Source: Emticicia sp. 21SJ11W-3 (GTDB lineage: Bacteria > Bacteroidota > Bacteroidia > Cytophagales > Spirosomataceae). Taken from it: a stretch of 64,000 bases of DNA. A program made the position numbers and the translations under genes. The notes beneath the pieces are model-generated. The model was not told where the DNA came from, searched no databases, and was given only the letters and a program-made list of their open reading frames with translations. Positions 16,624 to 25,051 of the stretch are shown here, piece after piece. Position 1 is the stretch's first letter. Each line of letters opens with the position of its first letter. The DNA is taken from positions 4,960,001 through 5,024,000 of the forward strand of contig NZ_CP092074.1 in assembly GCF_024138715.1 (NCBI RefSeq), given 5' to 3'.

Positions 16624-17024
16624 TACTTTCCTGTAGTATTATTATCGCCTACAACAAAATCTCCTTGTATCGAATTATCTCCTATCACTACATTTTTACT
16701 ATTAATGATTCTAATTGCTTCACCCTTAGATTCCTTTTCTTTAATTACCTGATACATTTCTTGCAAATACTTTTTTGATTCAGGATTATCCTCTATTTCA
16801 CTTTCCAAAATAGCTTGAACCATTTTTTGCCTAGATTCACTTTCAGGATTAGCTTTTAATTTTTCTAAAGCTTCTTTTGGCTTTCCATCGTCATTTAGAA
16901 AAAAAGGTCTAATCCAGTTAATTGTAGCGCTTGTAAAATCACTTGTAAAGTCTTGAAAGGTTTTATTGTCATTTAGTTTTTTAGCTAAATAGCCAACAAT
17001 AAGAGAAATTGTTACAGGTTCCAT
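16623..17024 (-). CDS. Small protein with C-terminal GDN-repeat motif, coupled to the TPR gene
   Basis: This 133-residue protein has an N-terminal hydrophobic or amphipathic stretch (ISLIVGYLAKKL), a helical middle (ALEKLKANPESESRQKMVQ) and a C-terminus with two short turns, NVVIGDNS and FVVGDNNT. The same motif opens the downstream TPR protein. I recall similar small proteins (helical body, trailing GDN motif) encoded beside or fused to TPR, CHAT or STAND proteins in cyanobacteria and other bacteria, but no function is established that I can name. It is first in the two-gene unit; its stop overlaps the next ATG. A TATTTTTG box at 17050-17057 lies about 26 nt upstream of the start. Confidence 0.7.
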   Translation of the reverse strand: MEPVTISLIVGYLAKKLNDNKTFQDFTSDFTSATINWIRPFFLNDDGKPKEALEKLKANPESESRQKMVQAILESEIEDNPESKKYLQEMYQVIKEKESKGEAIRIINSKNVVIGDNSIQGDFVVGDNNTTGK

Positions 17025-17032
17025 TGAGTTTC

Positions 17033-17057
17033 TTGATTTTTTATAAAATCAAAAATA
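17033..17057 (-). promoter_or_regulatory. Inverted repeat and -7-like box upstream of the GDN/TPR module
   Basis: TTGATTTT (17033-17040) and AAAATCAA (17045-17052) are perfect 8-bp arms around TTAT. On the minus strand TATTTTTG (17050-17057) matches TAnnTTTG, so the arms overlap the predicted start of transcription. No good TTTG -33 was found. It is a candidate operator only. Confidence 0.35.
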
Positions 17058-17119
17058 GCACAAAAACAGAGACCAGAAAATAAAAGAAGAAGAATTATAA
17101 TAGCAGAGGAAGGCTTAAA

Positions 17120-17154
17120 AAAAAACTCCCAAGAAACTAAGTTTCAAGGGAGTT
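17120..17154 (-). terminator. Terminator downstream of tRNA-His
   Basis: Read on the minus strand, ACTCCCTTGAAAC, a TTA loop and GTTTCTTGGGAGT form a 13-bp stem with two central T-T mismatches, followed by nine T residues. It lies just 3' of the tRNA. Confidence 0.75.
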
Positions 17155-17158
17155 GAAG

Positions 17159-17233
17159 GGAGGAATATGGGGCTCGAACCCACGACCTTCGGAACCACAA
17201 TCCGACGCTCTAACCGACTGAGCTAAGACCTCC
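17159..17233 (-). tRNA. tRNA-His (anticodon GTG)
   Basis: The cloverleaf is read on the minus strand. The D-arm is GCTCAGTCGGTTAGAGC, the anticodon stem-loop TCGGA-TTGTGGT-TCCGA has GTG at 34-36, and the T-arm is GTGGG-TTCGAGC-CCCAT. The extra 5' G pairs with C73, as required for tRNA-His. CCA is not encoded. In the acceptor stem GAGGTCT against ATTCCTC, positions 5:68 and 6:67 are mismatched (T-T and C-T), which is unusual. The identity is clear; integrity of the acceptor stem is less so. Confidence 0.85.
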
Positions 17234-17324
17234 GTGCCTGTTTAAGGATTGCAAATGTAGAGAGATTTTGCAAAAAATCAAAAAAAATTTGTTCAATTTT
17301 GCCCTTACTGCTAAATTCGATACC

Positions 17325-19430
17325 ATGAGCGAGCGAAGAACATCCTTTTTTGATACAAAAATTGAAAACCTGAGAGTAATAGGCCCTGCAAAAGTAGAGC
17401 TGCTCAACAAGGATCTCAATATCTTCACTTATGGCGATTTGATTGAATATTACCCCTTCCGGCATGAAGACCGCACACAGTTTCACCGCATCAGTGAGCT
17501 GAACGAGGCCATGAATGCAGCGCAAATTAAAGGCAGGGTGCGGTCGTGGGACAGAGTGGGCGAAGGCAACAAAGAACGGCTGGTGGCGCAGTTTACCGAT
17601 GGCACCGGAATGATGGAGCTTACGTGGTTTCAGGGGCTTACTTTTTTAGAAAAAACCCTGCGCCTGCAAGGCGAATACATTGTGTACGGCAAGCCTACTG
17701 TTTTTGGCAACAAATGGCAGATTAGTCATCCTGAAATGGACCCGCTCACACCGGAGAACGAACGCGGGGGGTATTTTCAGCCGGTGTATTCCTTGACAGA
17801 AAAACTACGCAGACGGTACATAGACAGCAAGCAGATAAGCCGTTGGATGAAAGTGCTGCTGGGCTCGGCCAGACCGCATATCCGTGAAACCCTGCCCGGT
17901 TCGCTGATTCAGAAGTTCAGGCTTATCTCAAAACAGGATGCACTATATCATATTCATCTGCCATTGAATGCCGAGACGCTCAGGCAGGCAACCCGCCGTT
18001 TAAAATTTGAGGAGCTGTTTTATAACCAGTTCAGGCTTATTAAGCAGAAACTTATCCGCAAGCAGGATTTTGCCGGACAGATATTTACCAAAACGCAGTT
18101 GCTCACCGAGTTTTATCAACATCACCTGCCTTTTGACCTGACCAATGCGCAGAAGAAGGTAATCCGTGAAATTTTTGAAGATTTGCGCTCGGGCAAGCAG
18201 ATGAATAGGCTATTGCAGGGGGATGTAGGCAGTGGTAAAACCATTGTGGCGTTTATTACCATGCTATTGGCCATAGACAACGGCGCGCAGGCTTGCCTGA
18301 TGGCGCCAACCGAGATATTGTCTGACCAGCATTATACCAACCTGAAAAGATTTGCCGATTTGATAGGCATTAAAATAGCCGAACTAACGGGCTCAGTCAA
18401 TAAAAAAGGCCGTAAAATTATTGATGATGGCATTCTTGACGGCAGCATTCAGATTCTGGTAGGTACCCACGCTTTGCTGGAAGACCACGTGCAGTTTAAA
18501 AATCTGGGCCTTTGTATTATTGATGAGCAACATCGTTTCGGAGTAGCGCAAAGAGCCAAACTTTGGGACAAAAACCGAAATTTCAGACCGCATATACTGG
18601 TAATGACCGCCACGCCGATTCCAAGAACACTGGCAATGACCTTGTATGGCGACCTGGACGTATCGGTGATAGACGAACTGCCGATGGGGCGCAAGCCTAT
18701 CAAGACCATCCACCGGTATGATTCTGACCGCCTGCGGGTTTTTGAGTTTATGCGTAGCGAAATCAGGAAAGGCAGGCAGGTATATGTGGTGTATCCGCTG
18801 ATTGAAGAATCGGAAACATTATCGTTCAAAAACCTGATGGACGGCTTTGAAAGCATTGCAAGGGCGTTTCCGGAATATGCGCTCAGCATTGTACACGGCA
18901 AAATGGGCTGGAAAGAAAAAGACTATGAAATGCAGCGTTTCAAAAATCAGGAAACACAGATAATGGTAGCCACTACCGTAATTGAAGTGGGTGTTGATGT
19001 ACCCAATGCATCGGTAATGGTAATAGAAAGTGCCAACCGCTTTGGTTTGTCGCAGTTGCACCAGCTAAGAGGCCGTGTGGGTCGTGGAGCAGAGCAGTCA
19101 TACTGTATACTGATGACCGACTTTAAGCTGGCCAAAGAAACCCGCACCCGTATTGAAACCATGGTAAGAACCAATAACGGTTTTGAGATATCAGAGGTTG
19201 ACTTGTCGCTCCGTGGGCCCGGAGATATGGCCGGAACCCAGCAAAGTGGTATGCTAGACCTGAAAGTGGCCGACCTGGCCAAAGACGGCGAGATACTGAA
19301 ATATGCCCGCGAAGCCGCCATTGAGATTCTGGATAATGACCCTGAGATTGAAAAGCCTGAAAATGCACCCGTAAGGCATCACCTGCTGAATCTGCGCAAT
19401 AACGAAACCAACTGGAGCCGCATTAGTTAG
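17325..19430 (+). CDS. recG: ATP-dependent DNA helicase RecG
   Basis: This protein of about 701 residues remodels stalled replication forks and branch-migrates Holliday junctions. The N-terminal wedge/OB domain (about 1-250) includes LRVIGPAKVELLNK. The helicase core has Walker A GDVGSGKT at 299-306, DEQH at 400-403 and TATPIPRT. The C-terminal domain has RGRVGRG and the RecG-specific TRIETMVRTNNGFEISEVDL region. I chose the ATG at 17325 (MSERRTSFF) because the upstream in-frame ATG at 17268 would start inside AT-rich sequence about 35 bp from the tRNA. The gene is followed by a SprT-like gene 72 bp downstream. Confidence 0.93.
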   Translation: MSERRTSFFDTKIENLRVIGPAKVELLNKDLNIFTYGDLIEYYPFRHEDRTQFHRISELNEAMNAAQIKGRVRSWDRVGEGNKERLVAQFTDGTGMMELTWFQGLTFLEKTLRLQGEYIVYGKPTVFGNKWQISHPEMDPLTPENERGGYFQPVYSLTEKLRRRYIDSKQISRWMKVLLGSARPHIRETLPGSLIQKFRLISKQDALYHIHLPLNAETLRQATRRLKFEELFYNQFRLIKQKLIRKQDFAGQIFTKTQLLTEFYQHHLPFDLTNAQKKVIREIFEDLRSGKQMNRLLQGDVGSGKTIVAFITMLLAIDNGAQACLMAPTEILSDQHYTNLKRFADLIGIKIAELTGSVNKKGRKIIDDGILDGSIQILVGTHALLEDHVQFKNLGLCIIDEQHRFGVAQRAKLWDKNRNFRPHILVMTATPIPRTLAMTLYGDLDVSVIDELPMGRKPIKTIHRYDSDRLRVFEFMRSEIRKGRQVYVVYPLIEESETLSFKNLMDGFESIARAFPEYALSIVHGKMGWKEKDYEMQRFKNQETQIMVATTVIEVGVDVPNASVMVIESANRFGLSQLHQLRGRVGRGAEQSYCILMTDFKLAKETRTRIETMVRTNNGFEISEVDLSLRGPGDMAGTQQSGMLDLKVADLAKDGEILKYAREAAIEILDNDPEIEKPENAPVRHHLLNLRNNETNWSRIS

Positions 19431-19502
19431 CAGTATCAATTTCTACTTTTTTGAAATATTTGCTGCTACAATTTTGTTAGATAAAAAAATACAGTGTCTT
19501 CC

Positions 19503-20204
19503 ATGTCTATTACAAGATTATTTAAATCAGTAAGCAAGGCTCTGCAGGAAAAACCTTTGCCGCCCTTACCGGTTTCTTACACGCCTGAAGTTGCCCAGAA
19601 AATGCTTGAAATGCTAAGCAGGCATGTGCCTGCACAGGCTGTTGATTATTGTCTGGCACTCTGGAAAGAGCAACCCTTCTCGTTTAAAATTACACGCACG
19701 CGCAGTTCATGCTTTGGTAACTATACATTTAAAGACGGGCTGCATAAAATAACCGTTAATAACGACCTGAACGCCTACGCTTTTGTAATTACGTATATAC
19801 ATGAAATTGCGCATCAGCGGGCCTGGCTTAACAAAACACGAAAGAAAATAGAGCCGCATGGGGCAGAATGGAAGAAAAACTTTCAGCAGTTAATGGCCCC
19901 CATTCTGAATCTGAGTGTTTTTCCGGAAACCGTTTTTGTACCCTTAAGCAAATACATGAGCAATCCTGCTGCTTCGTCGGTGAGTTATGCACCGCTGGCA
20001 AAAGCATTGCAAATGCACGAGCTGACACCCCCCAGCGGCGTTTTGTTATCAGACGTGGCCGATAACCAATGGTTTACTTTCCGCAATACGGTTTTTCAAA
20101 GGCTGGAAAAAAGACGCACCCGCGTTTTGTGTATGGAACGAAATTCAAGACGCAGATATACTATCCTGGCCACTGCCAGAGTTGATTTAATAGAAGAACA
20201 ATAA
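19503..20204 (+). CDS. SprT-like zinc metalloprotease domain protein
   Basis: This 233-residue protein carries a SprT-like domain, with HEIAH at residues 100-104 as the zinc-binding HExxH and a later His in PHGAEWKKNF. Eukaryotic relatives (Spartan) degrade DNA-protein crosslinks; bacterial SprT proteins are poorly characterised. The ATG at 19503 is preferred over a GTG at 19494 that adds only three residues. It sits between recG and porU, with porU starting 4 bp after its stop codon, so the pair is likely cotranscribed even though the functions seem unrelated. Confidence 0.8.
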   Translation: MSITRLFKSVSKALQEKPLPPLPVSYTPEVAQKMLEMLSRHVPAQAVDYCLALWKEQPFSFKITRTRSSCFGNYTFKDGLHKITVNNDLNAYAFVITYIHEIAHQRAWLNKTRKKIEPHGAEWKKNFQQLMAPILNLSVFPETVFVPLSKYMSNPAASSVSYAPLAKALQMHELTPPSGVLLSDVADNQWFTFRNTVFQRLEKRRTRVLCMERNSRRRYTILATARVDLIEEQ

Positions 20205-20208
20205 ATGG

Positions 20209-23200
20209 ATGCTGCTTTCCTCTATCAATAACATATCGGCCAGGTTTCTTAACTTTTCTTACTTACAGAAAAGCCGGTTTTTTATTGTGTGTATCAGTGT
20301 TTGGTCGAGTATTGGGCTTCAGGCACAGTCTTCCGTTTTAAGTAAAGGAGACTGGTACAAAATTGCAACTACGCAAACGGGTGTTTATAAAATCAATGCT
20401 GGGATACTGAGAAAGGCCGGGATTGACATCAGCAAAGTTAATCCGCAAAACATCAGGCTTTATGGTAATGGAGGCGCTATGTTACCGCAGGCCAACAATA
20501 CAACAAGACCAACAGACTTAAAAGAAAATGCCATTGAAGTAGCTGGCGAAAACGACGGCAAATTTGATGAGGCAGACTACATTCTTTTTTATGCCGAAAG
20601 CCCCCATACCATTACTTTTGATGCCGCTAAGCAGCAGTTCAGCCATCAGCAAAACTATTATTCTGACACCACTTTTTACTTCCTGACCATAGCCGATACC
20701 AAAGGCCTGCGTGTGGGCAATGCAAAAACCATAGAGGCATCAACCACCATCACTACTTTTGATGATTTCCGTTTTCATGAATCAGACCTGAAAAACCTCA
20801 TCAGCTCCGGCATCAGAGAGCTGGGCGGCTCCGGTCGCGAATGGTACGGCGAGCCCCTCGGAAACTTAACCGAAGTACATTTTGATGAAACCATAGAAGG
20901 GCTGGTGCCTAACTCTACAATCAAAATCAAGTCTGCCGGGGTTAGTGCAGCCTATGTATCCACCCAACTGGGTCTGAAACTTAACGGAAACACCCTGGGG
21001 AATATCACTTTTGCACCCATTAGAGCCGGCCAGTATGATGCCAAAGGAATTTATGACCTGAAAGGCACCGAAAGTGCGGCTACATTCACCTCTACTGTTA
21101 GCAGCGGCAATTCAATAAAACTTACTTATGCTTATAATAAGGCGGGGCAATCAACCGCTAACGCTTATCTGAATTACTACGAAATCCAGTCGAAACGAAA
21201 CCTGCAATTTTATGAATCGCAGACGCTTGTGCGGTCTCTGGAAAGTATGTCGAATCCCACAAGTCGTTTCAGAATAGCTCAAGCCTCGGCACAGTCAAAA
21301 ATATGGGATGTTACTAATCCGCAGGCCCCTGAAAATATTCCTTACACACTCAGTGGTTCAGAGTCTAGTTTTGGTGTGGCAACAGGCGGTGTTTTAAAAA
21401 CATTTGCCCTGTTTACAGACAAGAACCTACTGGAACCCAATACTATTGAAAAAACAGGCAATCAGAATCTACATAATGTGGAAGTGCCCGATTTGCTGAT
21501 TATCACATTACCTGAATGGAAAAATCAGGCACAACGGCTGGCTGATTTTAGAACCGAAAATGACGGGCTTTCAGTTTTGGTTGCTACTGCCGGTGAAGTA
21601 TATAATGAATTTGCATCAGGCAAACCCGATGTAAGCGCCATAAGGGATTTTGCCCGTTTTTTGTGGCTCAAAAAGCCCGGAAAATTAAAATACCTGCTCT
21701 TATTTGGCGATGCCACCTACGACTACAAAAATAATAACGGGTTTAACTATGTCAATCCCAATCTTTACATACCTACTTATGAAAGCCGGGAATCGCTGAA
21801 CCCGGTTTTTAGTTTTTCTTCAGACGATTACTTTGGTTTTCTGGAAACCCATGAAGGCGACTGGGCAGAGGATAACCAGGGGAATCATACGCTAGATATA
21901 GGTGTAGGCAGGCTACCGGCTAAAACCGCTGATGAAGCCGGAAACATGATTGATAAACTGATATACTATGCCCAAAACAATAAAACCATCGGTAAATGGC
22001 GAGGAAAAATTAGTTTTGTAGCCGATGACGGCGACGGGAACATCCACCAGTCAGACGCCGACAGGATTGCTGCATTGCTTGAAACCCAGGATAAAAATGT
22101 AGTTCTCAATAAAATATATCTCGATAATTACAAACTGGTGGGCACCCCAATTGGCACCATTGCGCCAGAAGCAAACAAAGCCCTTAACAAAGCCGTAAAT
22201 GAGGGTAGCCTGATTGTCAATTACAGCGGCCACGGTGGCCCGGATGGCTGGACCGAAGAAAAAATACTGACCATTGACCAGATTGATACCTGGAAGAATC
22301 TGGCCAATATGCCCTTGTTTCTGACAGCCACCTGCTCTTTCGGTCGGTTTGATGACCCTTCTGTAGTTTCGGGTGCCGAGCTTGCCTTGCTAAGCCCACG
22401 AGGTGCTGCCATAGGTTTGCTAACCACCACCAGGCCAGTTTATTCTTACACTAATTTTTTGCTGAACAACGCTTTTTACTCGGCTTTCGTCTTAAGTAAA
22501 CAAAACCCTTGCACAAAGCTGGGAGATGTGTTCAGGATAACTAAAAACAATTCGCTAAGCCATGTCAATAACCGTAACTTTTCTCTACTGGGCGACCCGT
22601 CTATGAAGCTGGCCTACCCTGCAGATAAAGTTATTATAACAAAAATTAATAACCAGAACCCAGAAACCCAAACACTAAAAGCACTGGCAAAGGTGAAACT
22701 AGAGGGCGAAGTCAGAAACCCAGAAACAGACCAGTTGATATCTGACTACAACGGTTATGCCCAGATATCTGTTTTTGATAAGCCCTCAACCCTGAGCACG
22801 CTGGGGCAAAAAACTGATAAATTCAGGTATCAGGCTTATCAGAACAAAATCTATGAGGGCAGGTTTGCTGTTAAAAACGGCGTTTTTTCAGCAGACTTCA
22901 TTGTTCCGAAAGACATTAATTATCAGCTCGGGCAGGGCAAAATCAATTGTTATGCCTTTCGTGCCGACAGCAGCAGCGACGCCATTGGAAGCTTTATTAA
23001 TCTTTGGGTAGGCGGCAGCGCGCCGGTAAACAGCACAGATACCAAAGGCCCTGAAATTGAACTTTTTGTAGATAAAAATAATGTACTTACTGCTAGCATT
23101 TTTGATGAAAACGGTATTAATTTGTCGCAGGCCGGCATTGGGCATGAAATGTTACTTACCCTGAACGACACATTACAAACAATTGTAAATCAGTATTTTA

Positions 23201-23646
23201 CAAACACAGCAGACTATACGAAAGGCGAACTGAAATATGCACTGGGAAAACTACCCACAGGCAAACACACCATTAAATTAAAAATATGGGATACTTATAA
23301 TAATTCTACGGAGGCAACGTTAGCTTTTTTAGTAGATAATGACTCATTCAGACTACTAAGCGCCTATAATTATCCAAATCCTTTTCAGGAAACAACCAGT
23401 TTTGTAATACAACATAACGCCGACGGCGAAGACCTTAACTTTTATATTGAGGTATTTGAAAAAACAGGCAAAAAGATTTACGAAAAACAGGAACAGTGCT
23501 ATGCCTGCCTGGGTAAACTTAACATAGAGATGACTCTCAGGTCGTCCGATTTAATCAGCGGAACTTATTTTTATAGAATTACTGCCGGATTTCTGAATAA
23601 AAGTGGAAAAACTTCTGCTTCGGGCAAATTACTATTTTGGAAGTAA
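20209..23646 (+). CDS. porU: Type IX secretion system sortase PorU
   Basis: This 1145-residue gingipain-like C25 peptidase is an outer-membrane sortase. It removes the C-terminal sorting domain of T9SS cargo and attaches the cargo to a lipid anchor. Evidence: a signal-like hydrophobic segment near residues 22-38, the N-terminal pattern LSKGDWYKIATTQTGVYKI and RLYGNGG, and the catalytic pair His675 (NYSGHGG) and Cys709 (LTATCSFG). The C-terminal part ends in FlgD/T9SS-like beta structure (YPNPFQETTSF). The length is normal. The gene is followed by porV, the usual order in Bacteroidota. PorU works in a complex with PorV, which shuttles cargo. Confidence 0.93.
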   Translation: MLLSSINNISARFLNFSYLQKSRFFIVCISVWSSIGLQAQSSVLSKGDWYKIATTQTGVYKINAGILRKAGIDISKVNPQNIRLYGNGGAMLPQANNTTRPTDLKENAIEVAGENDGKFDEADYILFYAESPHTITFDAAKQQFSHQQNYYSDTTFYFLTIADTKGLRVGNAKTIEASTTITTFDDFRFHESDLKNLISSGIRELGGSGREWYGEPLGNLTEVHFDETIEGLVPNSTIKIKSAGVSAAYVSTQLGLKLNGNTLGNITFAPIRAGQYDAKGIYDLKGTESAATFTSTVSSGNSIKLTYAYNKAGQSTANAYLNYYEIQSKRNLQFYESQTLVRSLESMSNPTSRFRIAQASAQSKIWDVTNPQAPENIPYTLSGSESSFGVATGGVLKTFALFTDKNLLEPNTIEKTGNQNLHNVEVPDLLIITLPEWKNQAQRLADFRTENDGLSVLVATAGEVYNEFASGKPDVSAIRDFARFLWLKKPGKLKYLLLFGDATYDYKNNNGFNYVNPNLYIPTYESRESLNPVFSFSSDDYFGFLETHEGDWAEDNQGNHTLDIGVGRLPAKTADEAGNMIDKLIYYAQNNKTIGKWRGKISFVADDGDGNIHQSDADRIAALLETQDKNVVLNKIYLDNYKLVGTPIGTIAPEANKALNKAVNEGSLIVNYSGHGGPDGWTEEKILTIDQIDTWKNLANMPLFLTATCSFGRFDDPSVVSGAELALLSPRGAAIGLLTTTRPVYSYTNFLLNNAFYSAFVLSKQNPCTKLGDVFRITKNNSLSHVNNRNFSLLGDPSMKLAYPADKVIITKINNQNPETQTLKALAKVKLEGEVRNPETDQLISDYNGYAQISVFDKPSTLSTLGQKTDKFRYQAYQNKIYEGRFAVKNGVFSADFIVPKDINYQLGQGKINCYAFRADSSSDAIGSFINLWVGGSAPVNSTDTKGPEIELFVDKNNVLTASIFDENGINLSQAGIGHEMLLTLNDTLQTIVNQYFTNTADYTKGELKYALGKLPTGKHTIKLKIWDTYNNSTEATLAFLVDNDSFRLLSAYNYPNPFQETTSFVIQHNADGEDLNFYIEVFEKTGKKIYEKQEQCYACLGKLNIEMTLRSSDLISGTYFYRITAGFLNKSGKTSASGKLLFWK

Positions 23647-23668
23647 ATAAGAAAAACTGTTATATTTG
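23636..23668 (+). promoter_or_regulatory. Promoter for porV
   Basis: TTTG at 23636-23639 (inside the end of porU), a 21-nt spacer and TATATTTG at 23661-23668 fit the Bacteroidetes consensus. This would give porV its own transcript with a leader of about 75 nt. Confidence 0.5.
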
Positions 23669-23749
23669 ATGCCTTGAAACAGTGGAATCCGATACATCAT
23701 ATAATTTTTTAAAGTACCCGCTTAAAGGGTGGAATGAAAAACAGCTCTC

Positions 23750-24940
23750 ATGAAAAGCAAATTATTGGCCACGTTGGCAAGTTTAGTCCTGATAAATTCT
23801 CTTTCAGCTCAAGCACAGGTAAAGCCCCTGAATGAGAAAAGAGTGGTCTCAACTGCTGTTCCGTTTCTCACGTTCTCACCAGACTCGCGAGGTGCTGCGC
23901 TGGGCGATGCCGGTGTGGCATCAACCCCTGACGCCAACTCATTGTTTTGGAACAGCGCCAAATTACCTTTCATTGACCGTGATTTGGGCTCAACCGTTTC
24001 ATACACACCCTGGTTGAGAGACATTGTAGACGACATGGGGCTTTTGCATGCTGCCATTTTTAAGAAACTCGAGAAAAACCAGGTTATTGGTTTTTCAATG
24101 ACCTATTTTGACCAGGGTAGAATTGACTTCATGAATCAATATGGCGAAAACACCGGAACTTTTGATTCAAGAGACATGAATATCACGGCAGGGTACTCCA
24201 GAAAACTGAGCAGAGACTTTGCCATGGGTATTAACCTAAAGTACATTCACTCTAATCTGGTTGGGTCTCAATCTATTAATCAGGTAGCCAGCAAACCTGC
24301 TAATACCGCTGCCGGCGACATCTCGTTCTTTTATATGAACGATTCGCCAACAGTAAAAAACCGTGAAAAAGGAGCCGCTTTTTCAGGTGGAGCCATGATT
24401 CAGAATATCGGCAGTAAAATCAGCTATGGCCGCGACAGATATTTTATTCCTACAAATCTGAAGTTAGGCGGTGCCATGAACTACCGGGTAAACAGCTACA
24501 ACCAGTTTAACTTTATGGTTGATGTCAACAAACTTCTGGTACCGACGCCTCCTTTAAGAGACAACAACGGAAATATAGTAAAAGGAAAAGACCCCAACGA
24601 GACCGGCCCTATACAGGCAATATTTTCCTCATTTACTGATGCGCCTGATGGCTTAAAAGAAGAATTAAGAGAGGTTACCGGCTCTTTTGGTGTTGAATAC
24701 CTGTATAATAACATGTTTGCCGTTCGTGGCGGATACTTTCTGCAAAGTGCCTTAAAAGGTGGCGAAAGATATGTTACCACAGGCTTGGGTCTGAAACTTA
24801 AAAACAGTTATGGCATTGATTTCGCGTACCTCATACCGGTTTCCCAGGGTAATGCGCTTGCCAATACCTGGCGTATTTCTTTGATATTTGATATGCAGTC
24901 GAAGAAAAACAAAGACGCTTCTGACGGAATTTCAGAATAA
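23750..24940 (+). CDS. porV: Type IX secretion system outer-membrane protein PorV
   Basis: This 396-residue beta-barrel of the PorV/LptO (FadL-like) family has a signal peptide ending LSAQAQ. The mature start VSTAVPFLTFSPDSRGAALGDAG is characteristic, followed by barrel strands. PorV receives cargo from the SprA translocon and hands it to PorU. It lies 103 bp after porU with its own likely promoter and a strong terminator behind. Identification rests on the N-terminal signature and on the porU neighbour. Confidence 0.93.
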   Translation: MKSKLLATLASLVLINSLSAQAQVKPLNEKRVVSTAVPFLTFSPDSRGAALGDAGVASTPDANSLFWNSAKLPFIDRDLGSTVSYTPWLRDIVDDMGLLHAAIFKKLEKNQVIGFSMTYFDQGRIDFMNQYGENTGTFDSRDMNITAGYSRKLSRDFAMGINLKYIHSNLVGSQSINQVASKPANTAAGDISFFYMNDSPTVKNREKGAAFSGGAMIQNIGSKISYGRDRYFIPTNLKLGGAMNYRVNSYNQFNFMVDVNKLLVPTPPLRDNNGNIVKGKDPNETGPIQAIFSSFTDAPDGLKEELREVTGSFGVEYLYNNMFAVRGGYFLQSALKGGERYVTTGLGLKLKNSYGIDFAYLIPVSQGNALANTWRISLIFDMQSKKNKDASDGISE

Positions 24941-24962
24941 GCTTAAATAAAGTAAGTAAAAC

Positions 24963-25000
24963 AAAAACCTCACAGATTTCTTAAATCTGTGAGGTTTTTG
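24963..25000 (+). terminator. Terminator after porV
   Basis: A perfect 17-bp stem (24963-24979 with 24983-24999) has a 3-nt CTT loop. The arms begin AAAAACCTCACAG and end CTGTGAGGTTTTT. A T-rich tail follows. Confidence 0.9.
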
Positions 25001-25051
25001 TTTTTAGCTTTGTAAATTTACTGTTTCAACCTTATAACCTCTTTTAATACT

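Noticed and set aside
16623-17024. The GDN-motif protein and TPR protein as a toxin-antitoxin pair
   Set aside because: Gene overlap fits, but neither protein shows a toxin fold, a nuclease motif or a DNA-binding domain.
14322-17158. Direct repeat of the tRNA-His 3' end as an integration scar
   Set aside because: I looked for a copy of the T-arm and 3' end on the left side of the AT-rich module and found none, so integration at the tRNA stays speculative.
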